Assembly: GCA_023853785.1 (NCBI GenBank)
Contig: JAJIRX010000500.1
Coordinates: forward strand, 248,001 to 312,000
Length of the DNA: 64,000 bases
Reading direction: 5' to 3'
From: Psilocybe azurescens
Lineage: Eukaryota; Basidiomycota; Agaricomycetes; Agaricales; Agrocybaceae
Shown here in pieces: positions 12,137-24,585 of this stretch; within the stretch, counting starts at the first letter, position 1, and every line of letters starts with the position of its first letter. The notes beneath the pieces are model-generated. The model did no database searches. It was given only the letters and a program-made list of their open reading frames with translations, and had not been told where the DNA came from. The position numbers were made by a program, and so were the translations under genes.

Positions 12137-12296
12137 AGATATTTAACGGTATTGTAATCTTTGTAGTTCTAGAGAATATTTGTACATAATAAGTCATATA
12201 AGTAGCGACAAAACAACTAGGAAAGCAAGCGTGCAAACATGTTTTTTGTACAGTAGTACATAATCACCTCCATTGACAACCAACCGATTTGTAGAA

Positions 12297-13546
12297 TTAA
12301 GTCCCTATCAAGTTTCGGACTTCAAAAGGATGCTTGACAAGTTCTTCATACAGTTCCGGGGAAGGTCTCGCACAAGGGTGACCGCAATACCAATGACAGG
12401 AAGGGCTTCCAGCGGCGGAAACGTTCGTAGAAGGCGCATTGGACTGAATAAATGATGATCATTAAGTCTAATTCAACCACACTGAAGCCAATTACAAAAT
12501 TACCTGGAAGAGGCCATCACCTCATCTCTCATCAGCAGTAGCTGCGCGATAACACATAACACGTTTAAGTGCACTCCGAAAGCCAACAAGAAGTCCCACA
12601 ATTGCAACACTTGATCCAAGGGTGGCGTGCAAGCACATAATGTCAACACGGCTGTGTCAGGTGGTTCAGTCATACAACTCGATTCGTATCAGGAGATACA
12701 CCTACAAGGGAAAGCATAGATCTCAGCCGAAAGATTCTTAGATCTTAAATACCCAAATAGTTCTGGGTCTACAAATTGAAGACACCTGTCCAGAAGCTGG
12801 TAGCTCATTATTAGATCTCTTGGTCAATGAGCCAATTGACTGGGAATAACCTTCAAACCACTATGGACCCCTTCGAGTGTTGGTTGTACGTACAGCGGAC
12901 AGGATTCTTCAATAAATTTGGCGAAACAGAAGAAAGCTTCCACTTCGGAAGGCATGGTGTAAAGAAAGGGAGCCGCGAGTACGTTCATGCCTTGCACATA
13001 CGTGAATCCTAGATGATCCACGTCTTGCCTGTCTGTAGACATGTCTGGTGAACGAAATGCAAGGATAGACTACCAACCCACCATGACTACGCCAGACGAA
13101 CGCATCTAGAAGGCGAACAAGCATGTCTTCCCGTACGCGTTCTTTAAAGCCTTTGTCCGTTGCCAACGTCCTATGATATGTTTAGAACTAGATATTGTTC
13201 ATGAAATACCGAAATTGACACCTAAATGTATCATTTCTGATTTTCTCTCTAACTTGGCATGGACCGCGTGAAATATAGTCAAGATATATGTCCGTAGGTA
13301 GCTCGTTCACTCGTAGAAGAATTTTCCAAATGCGTGGACGCAAAGTCGGATCCTGGTCACATGTAATGAGAGTGTTCCAAAAGGTAGATGGTCGCAACAC
13401 ACAATGGCGGATGGTATCCCTTCCACAAGAATCATGCGACGAAGTTTCTTGACGCCATCATCTAACTCCCCAGTTGCACGAGACTTCGAAACAGCCTTCG
13501 GTTGACTGAGAAGTTTGTTAAAGGAATGAGCCGTGGCAGCAGACAT
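12297..13546 (-). CDS. BUB2: BUB2/Cdc16-type TBC-domain protein (mitotic exit network GAP)
   Basis: TBC-domain Rab-type GAP subunit. With Bfa1/Byr4 the yeast orthologue holds the Tem1/Spg1 GTPase inactive at the spindle pole until mitotic exit. Reading the minus strand: MSAATAHSFNKLLSQ, then LRRMILVEGIPSAI, LRPRIWKILLRVN, the arginine-finger motif REKIRNDTFRTL, the glutamine-finger motif GFTYVQGMNVLAAPFLYTM, LYVQPTLEGVH, LRSKNLSAEIYAFPSVLTL, CTPPLDQVLQLWDFLLAFG and LRTFPPLEALPVIGI. One base is missing in the C run at 12358-12361; restoring it gives the expected ending ELYEELVKHPFEVRNLIGT. Without it the protein ends a few codons earlier at 12308. Roughly 330 residues in total. Confidence 0.88.
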
Positions 13547-14071
13547 CGCAGGGGCGTCAAATACTAGAAAGTCCCTGGAAAGTCGTCGTGTTTTGGAAGG
13601 GCTAGTCTCAAATTTGAGAGACCCGGCGATAAGTATGTCAAAAATTCCAGAGTCCCAGTAGCGTGTATCGGGTAAAGGAGAAATGGCTTCAGTCCACCAT
13701 CAAGGTTGAATTCATACCTAACCGATCCGTCTGCGGTCGAGCTTGTGATGCTCGTAAGGGTGCTTATGTAATTGCCTGGTGCTCCAGTTCGATTTGAGTT
13801 CAGTGCTTGACTGAGACTGCGCCCATGTCATAGAGTCCTCAGGACTTCTCTCCTTCTCTTATCAGCTCTTATATTACTCCCTTACAATCATTTACATACT
13901 CTCAGGCGCCAAACGTACCTTGAAAGTACTACTACTACACAGTCTATTTGATTAACAGGGAACGGTCTGTGCTTCAACTTAGGGGTCTTGGGGGAATGAA
14001 AGCTGAACAAGGCGCAACTTGCTTCAGGGCATAATTTCCTCTGAACCGTTCAATCCACACCCCTGTCGGCA
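13547..14071. other. divergent promoter region between BUB2 and the adaptin gene
   Basis: No coding segment was recognised. Pyrimidine-rich patches precede the adaptin start. Confidence 0.45.
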
Positions 14072-17000
14072 ATGGATGTCCCCTTTCACTCATCTGGCGC
14101 AATGAGCAGAGCTCATTATGCCATTGTTAGAAAAAGTGGAATCAGCACCTTCGATTCATTCTGCAGACCAATATTTAGCGTTGGAAATTAGATCAATCCA
14201 AGCTCAGCTATGCCATCCCAAGCTTTCTCTTGTCAGTCACATAATTCCGATTTCTATACTCAGTAGACTTACTTCACGTCAAGGATAAAAGCAAAGAATG
14301 CCTGGTTATTCTTTTATATTGTGCTCATTTGGTCACTCATGGCTACCTCGCCGATGACGCGTTTGATTTTGCTTTCTCTCATGCCATCAACCTAGCAGAG
14401 GCTGCTACAAGAATCGAGGACAAGCGTTTAGGTTTGTATTATCGATTTTCTTCAGTGACAAGGACTTACCTCTATCACCAGGGTATCTCTTCTGTTCTGA
14501 AGTTATGCCTCTGGACCATGAATTCCGGTTGATGCTTATCAACACTCTGCGCAAGGTCAGTCTATCTACGGACGCCCTTTGTCAAGCTGACTCGATGAAT
14601 ATCAGGACCTGGAATCTGACGATATTCCGCGCATATGTTTGGCTCTGGACAATCTCATCACATCCCCAAACGAAGACGTCATCCCAGCCGTTGAGTCGCG
14701 TTTACATGATCTTCTTTCGCACGACTAGTGGGTGAACTGGTATTTCAACCGCTCTCAGCCCTAAAAATGTGTCTCAATCCTCCCAAATAGCGCGTGTGTC
14801 AGGCGTCGAGCGCTATTCGCATTTCGCTCCTTATCTGGCTACGATCGAGCGCTACTAGATCGAATTCATGGATCCGTTCTCAAAAGGTTGCACGACCTTG
14901 ATGGGTCAGTGGCTCAAGCCGCATTAATCATCGCGGGCGATCATCCAAAGGTGATTTTTTGCGGCTTAGCGAAAGCCTTTGACTGAAGGGAAACAACTTA
15001 GGACCCTGCTTTTGTAAAAGTAGTGAACAATATGCTGAAGTCTGAAACTTCGTACCTCAGCATTAACCAGAGCACCATTTTAAACATCTTAAAATGTCTG
15101 AGAAGCCTTGAGTGAGTCAATTATCTCTATATTATCAACAACTCTCATTCAACTAGCCATTTTGTGAATATAGTTTGGCAGAAACGAACATACCTATTCT
15201 CCTTGATGTTCTCCATGATATTTCTAATCCGAAGACAACCAACTCCCTTTCGCAAGTTCTTGTACTGGGCATATTCAAAGTGATTGGAAAGATCAAACCT
15301 TCAGTCCTTATAGACGTGGAGAAGTCAAAAAAACATCTGTTATTCAGTGTATACGACATTTTCTGGCATCCCACAACCCAAACGATGTTTATCTCTTTGT
15401 ATCGTGCCTCGAAGAGGTGGATGTGTCCATTTGGGCCGGCACAACACTAGAGCACCCAGCCGTATTGGAAGGCCTAGAATTCGAGCGAATATTACAGTTG
15501 CTAGATTCCGCAGATCAAGGAATCCTTAGAAAGGTAGGTAAACTTCCTTGTATTCTTGTCATTAACTTACCAACGAGTTCCAGACGCTTCGAATAGTAAA
15601 CAATGTCGACCCTGCCATTCTCGAAACCCAAATATCTCTCTTGTTGAACACGAATTCAGCCGGTACTGAAAGAAAAGTGATTGTACTGCGCATCCTGGAA
15701 ATTGCTTCAGTTCGATATGCACGGGATGGTCATGGGTATGCGCAGCAAGTTCTCGATCTAATTCGCTATTTGGATCAGCCATCGCCGACACAGGTGATTA
15801 AAGAAATTATTGAAATCTCTCTGACCGAAATCCGGCTATCGTGTAAGTCGTTTACTCTACCTCTATGAAGGACTTCATCTTACTGTGGAAATTAAGCCAA
15901 GACCGATTTTGTTACATCATGCGTCGGTCGGTTTATTGCCGACGTAGTAGATCAAAATACACCTTTAGGACCAACTGCTTTGGTTATCTCAACAGCTCTA
16001 ATGACTGAATACCTTGAATTAGTGACTGTACCTCCGCAGCAAATTTTATCAGCGATAGCCACCAGATTGAAAACCTGCCCTCGTAAGCACCGTGTATCCA
16101 TGCTCTCTTCTGGACTGTAGTGAACAAAATTGTAGCTATCGTACAGGAACCATGCCTCATCGCCTTGATCCGCATTAGAGCGCATTGCGATGACGTCCCT
16201 TCCGACATCGTTGATATAGTGAACCATATATCTCGATCTGGACGGCAATTAGTGCGCTTAGTGAGTTCGAACCGTAACAACAGACAAACGTCAGTTGAGC
16301 TGACGGCTGCTTTTAGCGCTGCAAGCAATTTCAGGAGTTTGTGGCAAACAAGAAAAGACTTCTGGAGATTGTCAATGGAGCTAGATCATATTCTGCAAGT
16401 AGCATTACCATTGGCAGCAATCGTATGCTCACCTGCATCTTTTAGCTTCCCGATTTTCTTGATGCTTTGCAAAGCCACACCACTGAAGTACCCGAATCCT
16501 TGAATACCACTCCGCAGATGTCACGCTCCTCCTCTCGGGCTTCTGGACCATCCAGCTCATTAAAATATGCTCCATATGCTCCACCTGCAGTTGTTCCTCG
16601 TCAGAGTACCAGGCGAAGTTCAGCCTCACAGCATAGCAATTCAAGTTCCTATTCGGAAACGACGTCAGATGCCAGTCGTCACCGTCTTCAACACCTGTCA
16701 GCACCATTACCTATTACCGCAGGGCATTTGGCTTTGGCCGATAGTCTAAGTAACCTTCACATCTCACAAGTTAAGCGAATCCCTTCATCTGAGTCAACGG
16801 AGTCTTGGCAAAGAGAAGCAGAGGTACGTGGAACTCCAAGAGCCAGTCGATTGAGCCAGTATTTACTATTTCAAAGGCACCCCGCGCAGACCTCATTACC
16901 CTAGAATCGCCCTTCCAGATAGAGGCCCCCACAGAATTGGCATCGTCGGAAGCATTTGACAACCAGGGTAACTTCGAAAGCGTATGGAATCTGTACAGTA

Positions 17001-17362
17001 CATCTTGTGACCTCAGAGGATGGTGCAACATCCCCATCGACGACCTGATAAGGCGCCTGCAGCGCGTAGAAGGACATCATCTGCGCGTTATTTCTGCTGA
17101 TCTTAGTCCATTCATGGGTGCGTAATGACGCCGCATAACTTTGTGAAACACTCACATGGATGAATAACTAATTCATGACACCTTCGTTCTTGAAGGAGAA
17201 CTGAAGATTCTGATGATTTCGAACAAGAAAGAAGAGCCGTCGACCTCTGCCGCAGCCGTGGCATTACGCTTGCGAGAATCTGAAGAAGATTCTTGTCTAT
17301 GGAGATTACGGTGTGCAGAAACTGCGGCTGGGGAACGCATTCAAACGATCTTGAATGTTTGA
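14072..17362 (+). CDS. adaptin large subunit, AP-4 epsilon-like
   Basis: Large chain of a clathrin-adaptor-type coat complex at the trans-Golgi or endosome, closest in my judgement to AP-4 epsilon. It begins MDVPFHSSGAMSRAHYAIVRK and runs through more than ten exons of alpha-solenoid sequence. Segments include KECLVILLYCAHLVTHGYL, MLINTLRKDLESDDIPRI, RRRALFAFRSLSGYDRALL, AALIIAGDHPKDPAFVKVV and LRILEIASVRYARDGHGYA. A Ser-rich hinge at about 16460-16800 and an ear-like domain ending ERIQTILNV follow. Frame breaks: an extra A at 14131-14135, a missing A at 15380-15382, a probable missing base at 16830-16831, and one unresolved junction near 16400-16450. Gamma or alpha adaptin is less likely because the N-terminal motifs do not match. 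Confidence 0.78.
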
Positions 17363-18048
17363 ATACCTTTATATTTTGGCTGACCCTAGATGTAATCTAT
17401 CGTCAGTTGAGTTGAAACATTTTACAATTTCGTCATTTGACTGTATTTGATACAGGCTGTTAGGGAGAAGATGATGTTTATGGGAATACGATTGAGAACG
17501 ACATGGGATACCATAAGGGTGGGGAATAGCAATATTGCGATTGGTAGGTTGTTGAACGTTTGAGAGCAAAGATGGGGTTCGTGGGAAGTGATAGAACGTC
17601 TTACATAATAAACGCCCTGGGGAGAAATTTGACTGTCTTTTGAGACGGATCTTTCTCTTCCTTTGACACCCTCGATTTCGAGCCCTCTTTTTACAATCTA
17701 TGGTTGTTTCCCTTCCACGGTATGCATATACCTTCCCTGTGTTGTATTACAGTGCTCATTCCATAGGCAGACTGACACACCAAATCAGCAACATTCTATT
17801 CGGTCCACTTGCTCTCCCCCTCGTCGACACTGATAGACCTCCTTAGGATCAGAGGTCACATTTGCCCCAACCATACTCAACTTGGACATCTCTTCGACTC
17901 ATGGGATAATTGCACCTCATATCCGGAATCTGGTTCTTTCTCCAGGATTTGCGCCCCACAAATAAACTCACTTCGCCCCCAACCTCGTCATCATTCCAAA
18001 GACAAGATATCTCTCCACAATACCACTCACATATAGAAAAATACAGCC
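17363..18048. other. intergenic region, no gene recognised
   Basis: AT-rich downstream of the adaptin stop, then strongly pyrimidine-rich from about 17650 to 18045, typical of a fungal 5' leader for the next gene. Confidence 0.5.
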
Positions 18049-19709
18049 ATGAACGTACTCAAAAACCCATCCTTCTTCCGCCCCTCGAGCCGCCCGTCTT
18101 CCCCCGCCCCACCGGCGTTAGGCCAGGTCCGCCCTGAATCGAGTCAGGGTTTGGAACGACCATCACGCCCGTCAACCAAATTGTCATTGACGAGCTTCAT
18201 TCGCCAGACACCCTCTCAACCTCCTAGTCCAGTGCCAAACCCGGCTCCGCTTATCCAAGATGGATCATATCTTGAAATGCTGAGTCTCAAAGTTAGCGAG
18301 GCGGTGTCGAAAGCTTTGGCACAACCAACCGGTCCGCCGGTAGTCTCTGAGCAGGCATCCGGCAAGCGACCGATCCCTCAAGGACGTGGTCTTGCTTTGG
18401 GGTCATTAATTGCATCGTAAGGAAGTTCACTCCTTTTGTTTAACACCGTTGACTGATCCGCTCCCATCCTCAGAGAGCTTAATGCCGTTCACGATAACAC
18501 TCATCTTCATAGAGCTGTGCTACGGTCTTTGCAAAGACCTTTTACTGTCTTATTGACCAATATCTCCAGTCAACTTTTACCAACCCTATCATCGCCGTCT
18601 TTTCACGCAGTCCCGACACTTACCAACCAGTTTGCCTTTCCTAATAGCGTCCAACTTTATGCCCTATCGATTGCGAAATTTTGTGAGGAGCTTCTACAAG
18701 TCTTTCAGGAGCTGGGCTTGGGTACCGACGCAGATATACGCGGCGATGGGTTGAAGTCTATCCGGGATGGATTCGTCTCAGTCATCAATCGAATTGTCAA
18801 CCCTTTCGTTGCAGGCATTCGCGGAGAGTTGACGCCATTAGTAGAGGCCCTAGAGAGCCCTAATAGCTCACACGTCACCAAAGTCATACCGGGTGCTAAA
18901 TCACCAGTGGTGCACCACCCTTCGATTGTATCATTGCAAACAATGATGCCGGTCTATGTCCGAGCGTTAACAATGTGTACAACCTCGATCCTATCTCATG
19001 CTACTCTGGCCAGTCTCCTTATTTCCGTCTTATGGAAAGCTATGGTCGCGTTGTCCCACCGTGTTGATGTCAACCCTTCGCCCCTTGTAACTCCCGACCT
19101 CATATCTGCGAAGAAACGTCGTGGTTCGCCTACGGCATCTACCACGCCTCCCCTGACACCTCCACCCGGCAGATTCATGATCAAATTGCCTCCTTCGCGA
19201 CCTCCTTCACCCCCTTCCGTTGTATCTTACGCTAGTCCTGCAGCCGACTGTAAAGCTCTCTATGAGCTTTTAATCAATTCCCCCGGCCAAGTGCTGACCA
19301 TGAATCTACCCGGTTGGCCAGAGAGGCTGTGGATGAGGCTTTCGAAGGATTGCGGGCCTTGCCTGCTCTTCTCGACGCTGTATCGAAGACAGTAGATGTC
19401 TCCGGAAATCCCGACCTCATCGCAGGAACCCTCATCCGACTCACAACGGACATACCCTCCCTTATCGCACTTCCTGTGATCCTACGTGCATATGGGGGTC
19501 CGGGCAATTCTTCGGTTGCGGCGATGCTGGGAATTGGAGAAGAGGAGTATAGAAAGGCGTGTCTGAGCGGGTTCAGTCGTGCAGAAGAGTGCACTGCTGC
19601 GATCGCCCAACGGGTGATGGACGTCCTGCAAAGGGATGCTCATTCGAACCAAATCGTTATTCGATGGCTCGAGTTAGAGTTGGCCGACATAGAAGAGTCG
19701 GTGCAATAA
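18049..19709 (+). CDS. conserved protein of unknown function, frame broken once
   Basis: I do not recognise a family. Exon 1 (18049-18416) encodes a Ser/Pro-rich N-terminus (MNVLKNPSFFRPSSRPSSP) followed by SYLEMLSLKVSEAVSKALAQ. Exon 2 starts at 18474 and is a long mostly helical stretch (FCEELLQVFQELGLGTDAD, SIRDGFVSVINRIVNPFVA) with a Pro-rich insert near 19090-19220. At 19313-19316 a base seems to be missing: the frame NLPG must continue as LAREAVDEAFEGLRALPAL in the next frame, which then runs cleanly to LELADIEESVQ and a stop at 19709. There is no signal peptide or membrane helix. With the base restored the product is about 535 residues. Confidence 0.7.
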
Positions 19710-20576
19710 AGTCTTATTCTTCGCAATCAGAATCTTTTTTCTTTCTATGTACGGCCACATTGATTTAATCTGTTCTGATTTATGGCTCTTGGTTTTTTCC
19801 ATCTTTTATATACCTCGTCTGTATTTTGGCTCGTCTCGGATGTTGTTTGCTGTCTCTTTTACTCATTAAATTTGAATACGTATTGTTAATCTTCTATAGA
19901 AATTGTACGGACATGCACTGTTCACGTACGCACTTTTTTCTGGTTCGTTGACCATAGAACTCATGTTTCGTTTCTGTTTTCGTTCTCACAAGAAGCAAAG
20001 ACTATTTAGAATAAGTACCCCTTAAAGCTTGACTTTTATGTCTCTTCTCCTTGGACAACGTAAAAGCAGCGGAATTAATTCATTGAAACATTCTGCCCGT
20101 CGTTCTGGATTCAGTGAGCAGAAGCTACCCTCGGATCTTGCATGTGTACTGAGATTTTTTTTTTAAGTTTAAGGGGATAAACTTTCACGCTTTAATGCCG
20201 CATTGGTGGTTCATTGGTAGTTAAATAAAGCATCGGATTAGTATCTGAGCCGATAACTTTAAATGAGGATCGAGTTATGGCTAGTTATGGGATGAAAGAT
20301 CCGAGAAGAGAGCAATGATCTGCAATCTTACTCAACGATGAGATATTGAAAGAAACCCCGAGTATCTTCAAAGTTCTACTCTGAGTGCGACGATATTTCC
20401 GGGAAGAAACACCGTGTTCTGTGTTTGAAAAAAGTGTCAAAAGCGGTACATTTTTATTACAAAACCAAGTAAAAGAAAAAAAGAGGGGGCAGGAGGCAGG
20501 TATTATTCGCCATGGGTATCACCATGTTGTATCTGACAGACACGAATACGTGAGTGTATGCTCAGTAAATGGGTAA
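19710..20576. other. intergenic region with a tRNA-like fragment
   Basis: T-rich 3' flank of the unknown gene, then an AT-rich stretch with no coding pattern. A tRNA-Gly-like 5' half lies at 20200-20220. Confidence 0.45.
20200..20220 (+). other. tRNA-Gly-like 5' half (isolated fragment)
   Basis: Twenty-one bases match the 5' half of a eukaryotic tRNA-Gly (acceptor strand and D arm, beginning GCATTGGTGGTTCA) with one difference, and contain a plausible RNA polymerase III A box. No anticodon arm, T arm or closing acceptor strand follows. It is a relic, a tRNA-derived repeat head, or chance. Confidence 0.35.
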
Positions 20577-22135
20577 TCAAACATTACACATACTGGGTTT
20601 GAGTTTGTTATCTTTTCTTGTCTCGCCTACCAGACTTAACGCGTGTCTATCCATGATATCGATATAAGGTTTCAACGATGTCTTCTCCCAGTCTTGATGC
20701 GCAAGCGGGATGGATCATTTAACTGACGTCAACAATATAATGCGAAAAAGGAGAACTTACCGGAGTGGTGCTCTTTAGGAGCAGTGGGGTCCTCCACTTT
20801 GCCTAGAGCGTCCAGTTCTTCCAAAAGCTGCTGCACTGTCGGTACTTCTTTTGGGTCGAACTTTTCGATCATGTTGAGATCTAGAGGCACACAAACGCGT
20901 CCGGTCGACGGATGGATGCAGAAGGGGGCCTTGAGAAGATGGTTAAGGTGTTTTGAAACTTCAATATCAAGGCGAGGGTATGTGTAGTTGAAAATAATAT
21001 CTTCCAGGGCGACCATGAGGTTCTAAAGTGTTGTTGAACGAGCAAAGCCAGGTAAGCAAAACTGCACTATGATAACTGGGATGGGATAGCATGTACTTGC
21101 CTGTTGTTTGGATGCGCTCTTGTAGAGATCAGACCATTTTTCTTCGGATGAGCGGGAAGGTGACGCTTCCCACTTTGTCCTCAGCGCTTCGGCGACACGT
21201 GAATCGGGGATGGCTTTCAGCAGCTCTTCGTAACCTTCTTGACTTTTGAAGCAATTCTGGTCGCTGAGAATCAAGGCACCAAAGACGGTCCTAAGGTAAT
21301 CCAGGGCATTTCTAAAACGGCAAAATCAGGATTGAACAAAGTCCCAACCCAAGACGCACAGAGACAAACGTACTGTAACGATGGCGGCAGTTTACCCCCA
21401 TTGCGGATGTTCAGTTTTTTGCTGCTCTCCTTCCCACCCTGCACGACCGTCAGGTAGCCTACGATGGCCTTCCTCTGCTGGTCTGTCAGCGCCATCGCCT
21501 CTTTGTCCGAGATCCACAAATGGATACCACGACGACCCGAATAGACCCAAAGAAGTTTTTCGTATCCGAACTCCTCCCGCAACGCAGAGTCCATGACGCG
21601 CACCGCGGCCGAGATGAAGACCCAGCATCGCTTGCAGATGTCGGCACCTGAGCAGCATGTTCTGACGGGATCGTAGTCTGTCATATCGATATCGAACACC
21701 AATTCGCGTAGTATAGGTGTCAACGCGCCAGCTCGTAACGTCTTCCTGTCCCGTGGCTAAGAAAGCAAGCTTTCAAGCTCAGTAACCAAGGCGCGTATGG
21801 TAGTGTATGAACATACCCGTGCAGAATATACAGGTCCAATCTCGAAACGCGTCGGGTTGAGCTGACACACTTGCTTCTTCAAGTCGTCGGCAGTGTTGAA
21901 TGAGTTGTATCGAATATACACATCCCCCGGGAGTGAAAAGGCTATCTCTCTTTGTGTAAATAGTCGATTGGGTACGTGATCGTGGTTTAACCAGTTGAAC
22001 AGGGTTTTGAATGGATATAGTCGACGGTAGAAGGCGAGCATGAGCTCTGCATTTGCAGATATAAGATGTACACCTCCTGGATTCAAGCCCCGACATACCT
22101 GGTGTCGGCCTATTTGACGTATCACTTGATGACAT
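20577..22135 (-). CDS. PRI1: DNA primase small (catalytic) subunit
   Basis: Catalytic subunit of the DNA polymerase alpha-primase complex, which makes RNA primers for replication. Six exons join in frame from MSSSDTSNRPTP at 22135 through ELMLAFYRRLYPFKTLFNWL. The metal-binding aspartates lie in LVFDIDMTDYD, directly followed by a Cys cluster (RTCCSGADICKRCW) that fits the zinc motif. Nucleotide-binding residues lie in WVYSGRRGIHLWISD, and further conserved blocks are YPRLDIEVSKHLNHLLKAPF and VCVPLDLNMIEKFDP. The ending is KLKPSMCNV. The intron after SKQQ starts GCAAGT, a consensus GC-AG intron. No frame defects were found, in contrast to many neighbours. Confidence 0.95.
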
Positions 22136-22553
22136 GATGTTATAGATATTCGGTGCAGACTTTAAGAAAGTGTTGTGAGGTAGAGGTGGATGAAACGGTT
22201 GAATGATGATTGGATGCGAGGTCAAAGAGGTCGACGCGGTCTCTTATCACAAACCCTCTCATTTCACGCGTTGGAACATCACGTGGGTGTTATGTAGTCA
22301 CAAATGTAATATAATAAAAAATGCTCCAAAATATCATGGGCAATTCCTATCGAGTCAGCTCACAGCTCTAACCAAGGCAACAATGCAATCGTGGAAACGT
22401 AATTGATTCGTAAAACATATGTTCAAGAGTCCAATACGGCGGATTAATGGTACACGAGAGATGACTTGTAACTTCGACGGATGATATGCGGGATACTTAG
22501 AGTAACTACTTAGAGTACTATTGGTGTGATATACATTGTGTAAATCCGAGTTA
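22136..22553. other. short intergenic region
   Basis: Upstream flank of the primase gene and downstream flank of the membrane-protein gene. No gene was seen. Confidence 0.5.
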
Positions 22554-23571
22554 TCAACCGACGAGGGGAGCGCGTTCCTCGTCGCTGAGGGAGATCCCAC
22601 GACGAGAGCGAAGAACGAGCCCGCAAGCGCCTTTGACGACCCAGATGAGGGCGAGAATGGCAAAGACGAGGGAAGACCAGTGGACGAATCCAGAAGAGGT
22701 CTGGTGAGCGAAGATGGCCCAGAGAGACCATGCGATGGCGATGGAAGCAGGTAGATCTCCCTCAGGGGTAGAGAAGGCGTAGGTAGCTGCAGTGGCTTCG
22801 AGGAAGAAGCTAAGAGAGACATGAGGGCTAGGTTCAGAATAGGAGAATTTGAATACTTACAGAGCAAGGAAAACGAAGACCTTGGTCCAAACACCGGCGT
22901 GATGAGTGAGACTGCTTACACCAAAGGCATCAAAAGCTGTGAGAACAACCAGGACGGTTGTCCAACCATGGTAGAGAGAGAACGGAAGGTGAATGAAGAG
23001 CTCATCACCATAGGACTCTGCGGTATGATGTTTTTTGACGATGTAGTAGATGTGCTATAAATGGAAATAAGCGCATAGAAAAGATAGGAGGCGACGAAAG
23101 GATCTTACAGTAACGGCAGAGCTGACAAGGAGAGCGAAGATGAAAGCTAGTAGGGATTAGTGAGAGATCAACACGGTGTGTTCGTGGAAAGACATACCGA
23201 TGACATAATGATGAGTAGACCAAAGATTGACGTAGATGGCGTTGAGGATGCCAAGAAGGGGGAAGCGCCAAGAAACACCGTCGATGATGGTCCTCTTTCC
23301 GCTGGGGAAGAACTGGTAGATGACAGTGCCTAGTAAAAGGATGTGAATGAGAGACCTGGAGAACATTAGTGGGGCTGCTGCGGAGAATGAAAGCAAGTAA
23401 ATTGCACCAGATGAGGAATGCCCAGGGTGCAGGAGTGATATAGGTTTCCTTTCCATAGTAATAGATGGAGGAGGGAGAGGCTACGGTGTAGATATTTGAG
23501 CCTAGGAAGACAAAGTAGACGATGATGTTGGTAATTTTGAGGAGGATGCCATCTTGCCAGGAGTCGGCCAT
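22554..23571 (-). CDS. conserved fungal multi-pass membrane protein of unknown function
   Basis: Five exons join without a break from [20 protein letters not shown] to a charged tail ending DEERAPLVG. Seven or eight hydrophobic segments can be seen. They include [89 protein letters not shown] and [19 protein letters not shown]. Tryptophans recur near helix ends. The short loops and the cytosolic acidic tail suggest an intracellular or plasma-membrane protein. I recall similar proteins in many fungi but no experimentally established role. A distant link to TspO-like folds is possible but not shown. Confidence 0.8.
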
Positions 23572-24585
23572 GGTTGTGAGTCGGTTGAACTTTGAAGTGG
23601 GGAGGCAATAGAGTGAGGACTGCGAGTTTATGTACTAGACACGAGGTGACGTACCTGACACGTGATGTGGTAATATGACGCCACCAGGCAGCCTGTCTCT
23701 GCTCACACCTACGCTTCATCACTTATCCCGTCATTGTCTCTGCATAAGAATGCACCTTTACCCCGCCATCTATCCTTATTATGGACTAAAACCTCATTGT
23801 ACCCCACTACTCAATACGACAAGAACCCATGTCACTCGCGCTTCCTGTCACCTTACAGACTTCTTCGCTCTCAAGCCCTTGTCTCTAATTACTGGGTATC
23901 ATCAGTCTTCAGCCTGAGGGCCTTTCATTCAGGGGGAGGAATAACACAAGTCAGACTTGAGGCCTGTCTAGAGACGCAAGCTTGATATGCGTCGAGGCCA
24001 CCTACATAAACAGCTTTTCGATCTGGTGACTTCGGAAGGATCACACCGAATTCATTTAGTCCATGGATTCCGGCATGATGCCTCGTGGAGATGCTAAAAC
24101 CATCCTCGGTCCTTTGGCGAATAACTCCCCTCTGTTGGCTTCAACGATAATTAGATTAGCGTCTTACAGTCGCAACCAAGAGATCTTTGATATAAATCTA
24201 GTTTTTAACGTCAGTACCCACTTTTCAAGGCGTCATTGACATCAATCTCATGGCGTAGATCGAGTTGCTACGAACAAGCTCAACAATTCTAAGCTCCAAA
24301 TGTCTGTTCGCTATTTCTGAGCCGAAATAGACCGCTCAATACTCAAGTGGAGGAAGCAAACGTCAGAAAATCGCGTCATAGCTTTTAGATCCATTATAGA
24401 GATAATTGTAGCAATAGATTTGAGGGCACACTCTTCATCAAGCATAGGTACTTGGTAATAAGTACAAAAACATTGGTTTGTCCTTGCAGCTCATCAGATC
24501 TATATTTAGAACTCGTTAATCAAACCTAACAAGAATGGCCCAAACGTGGTAACCTCATCTTTCAAGTACCTAAATACCCACCACG
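23572..24585. other. intergenic region, no gene recognised
   Basis: About one kilobase between divergent genes. Short open frames at 23675-23985 have no recognisable motifs. AT-rich DNA from 24160 to 24540 has no visible repeat. Confidence 0.45.
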
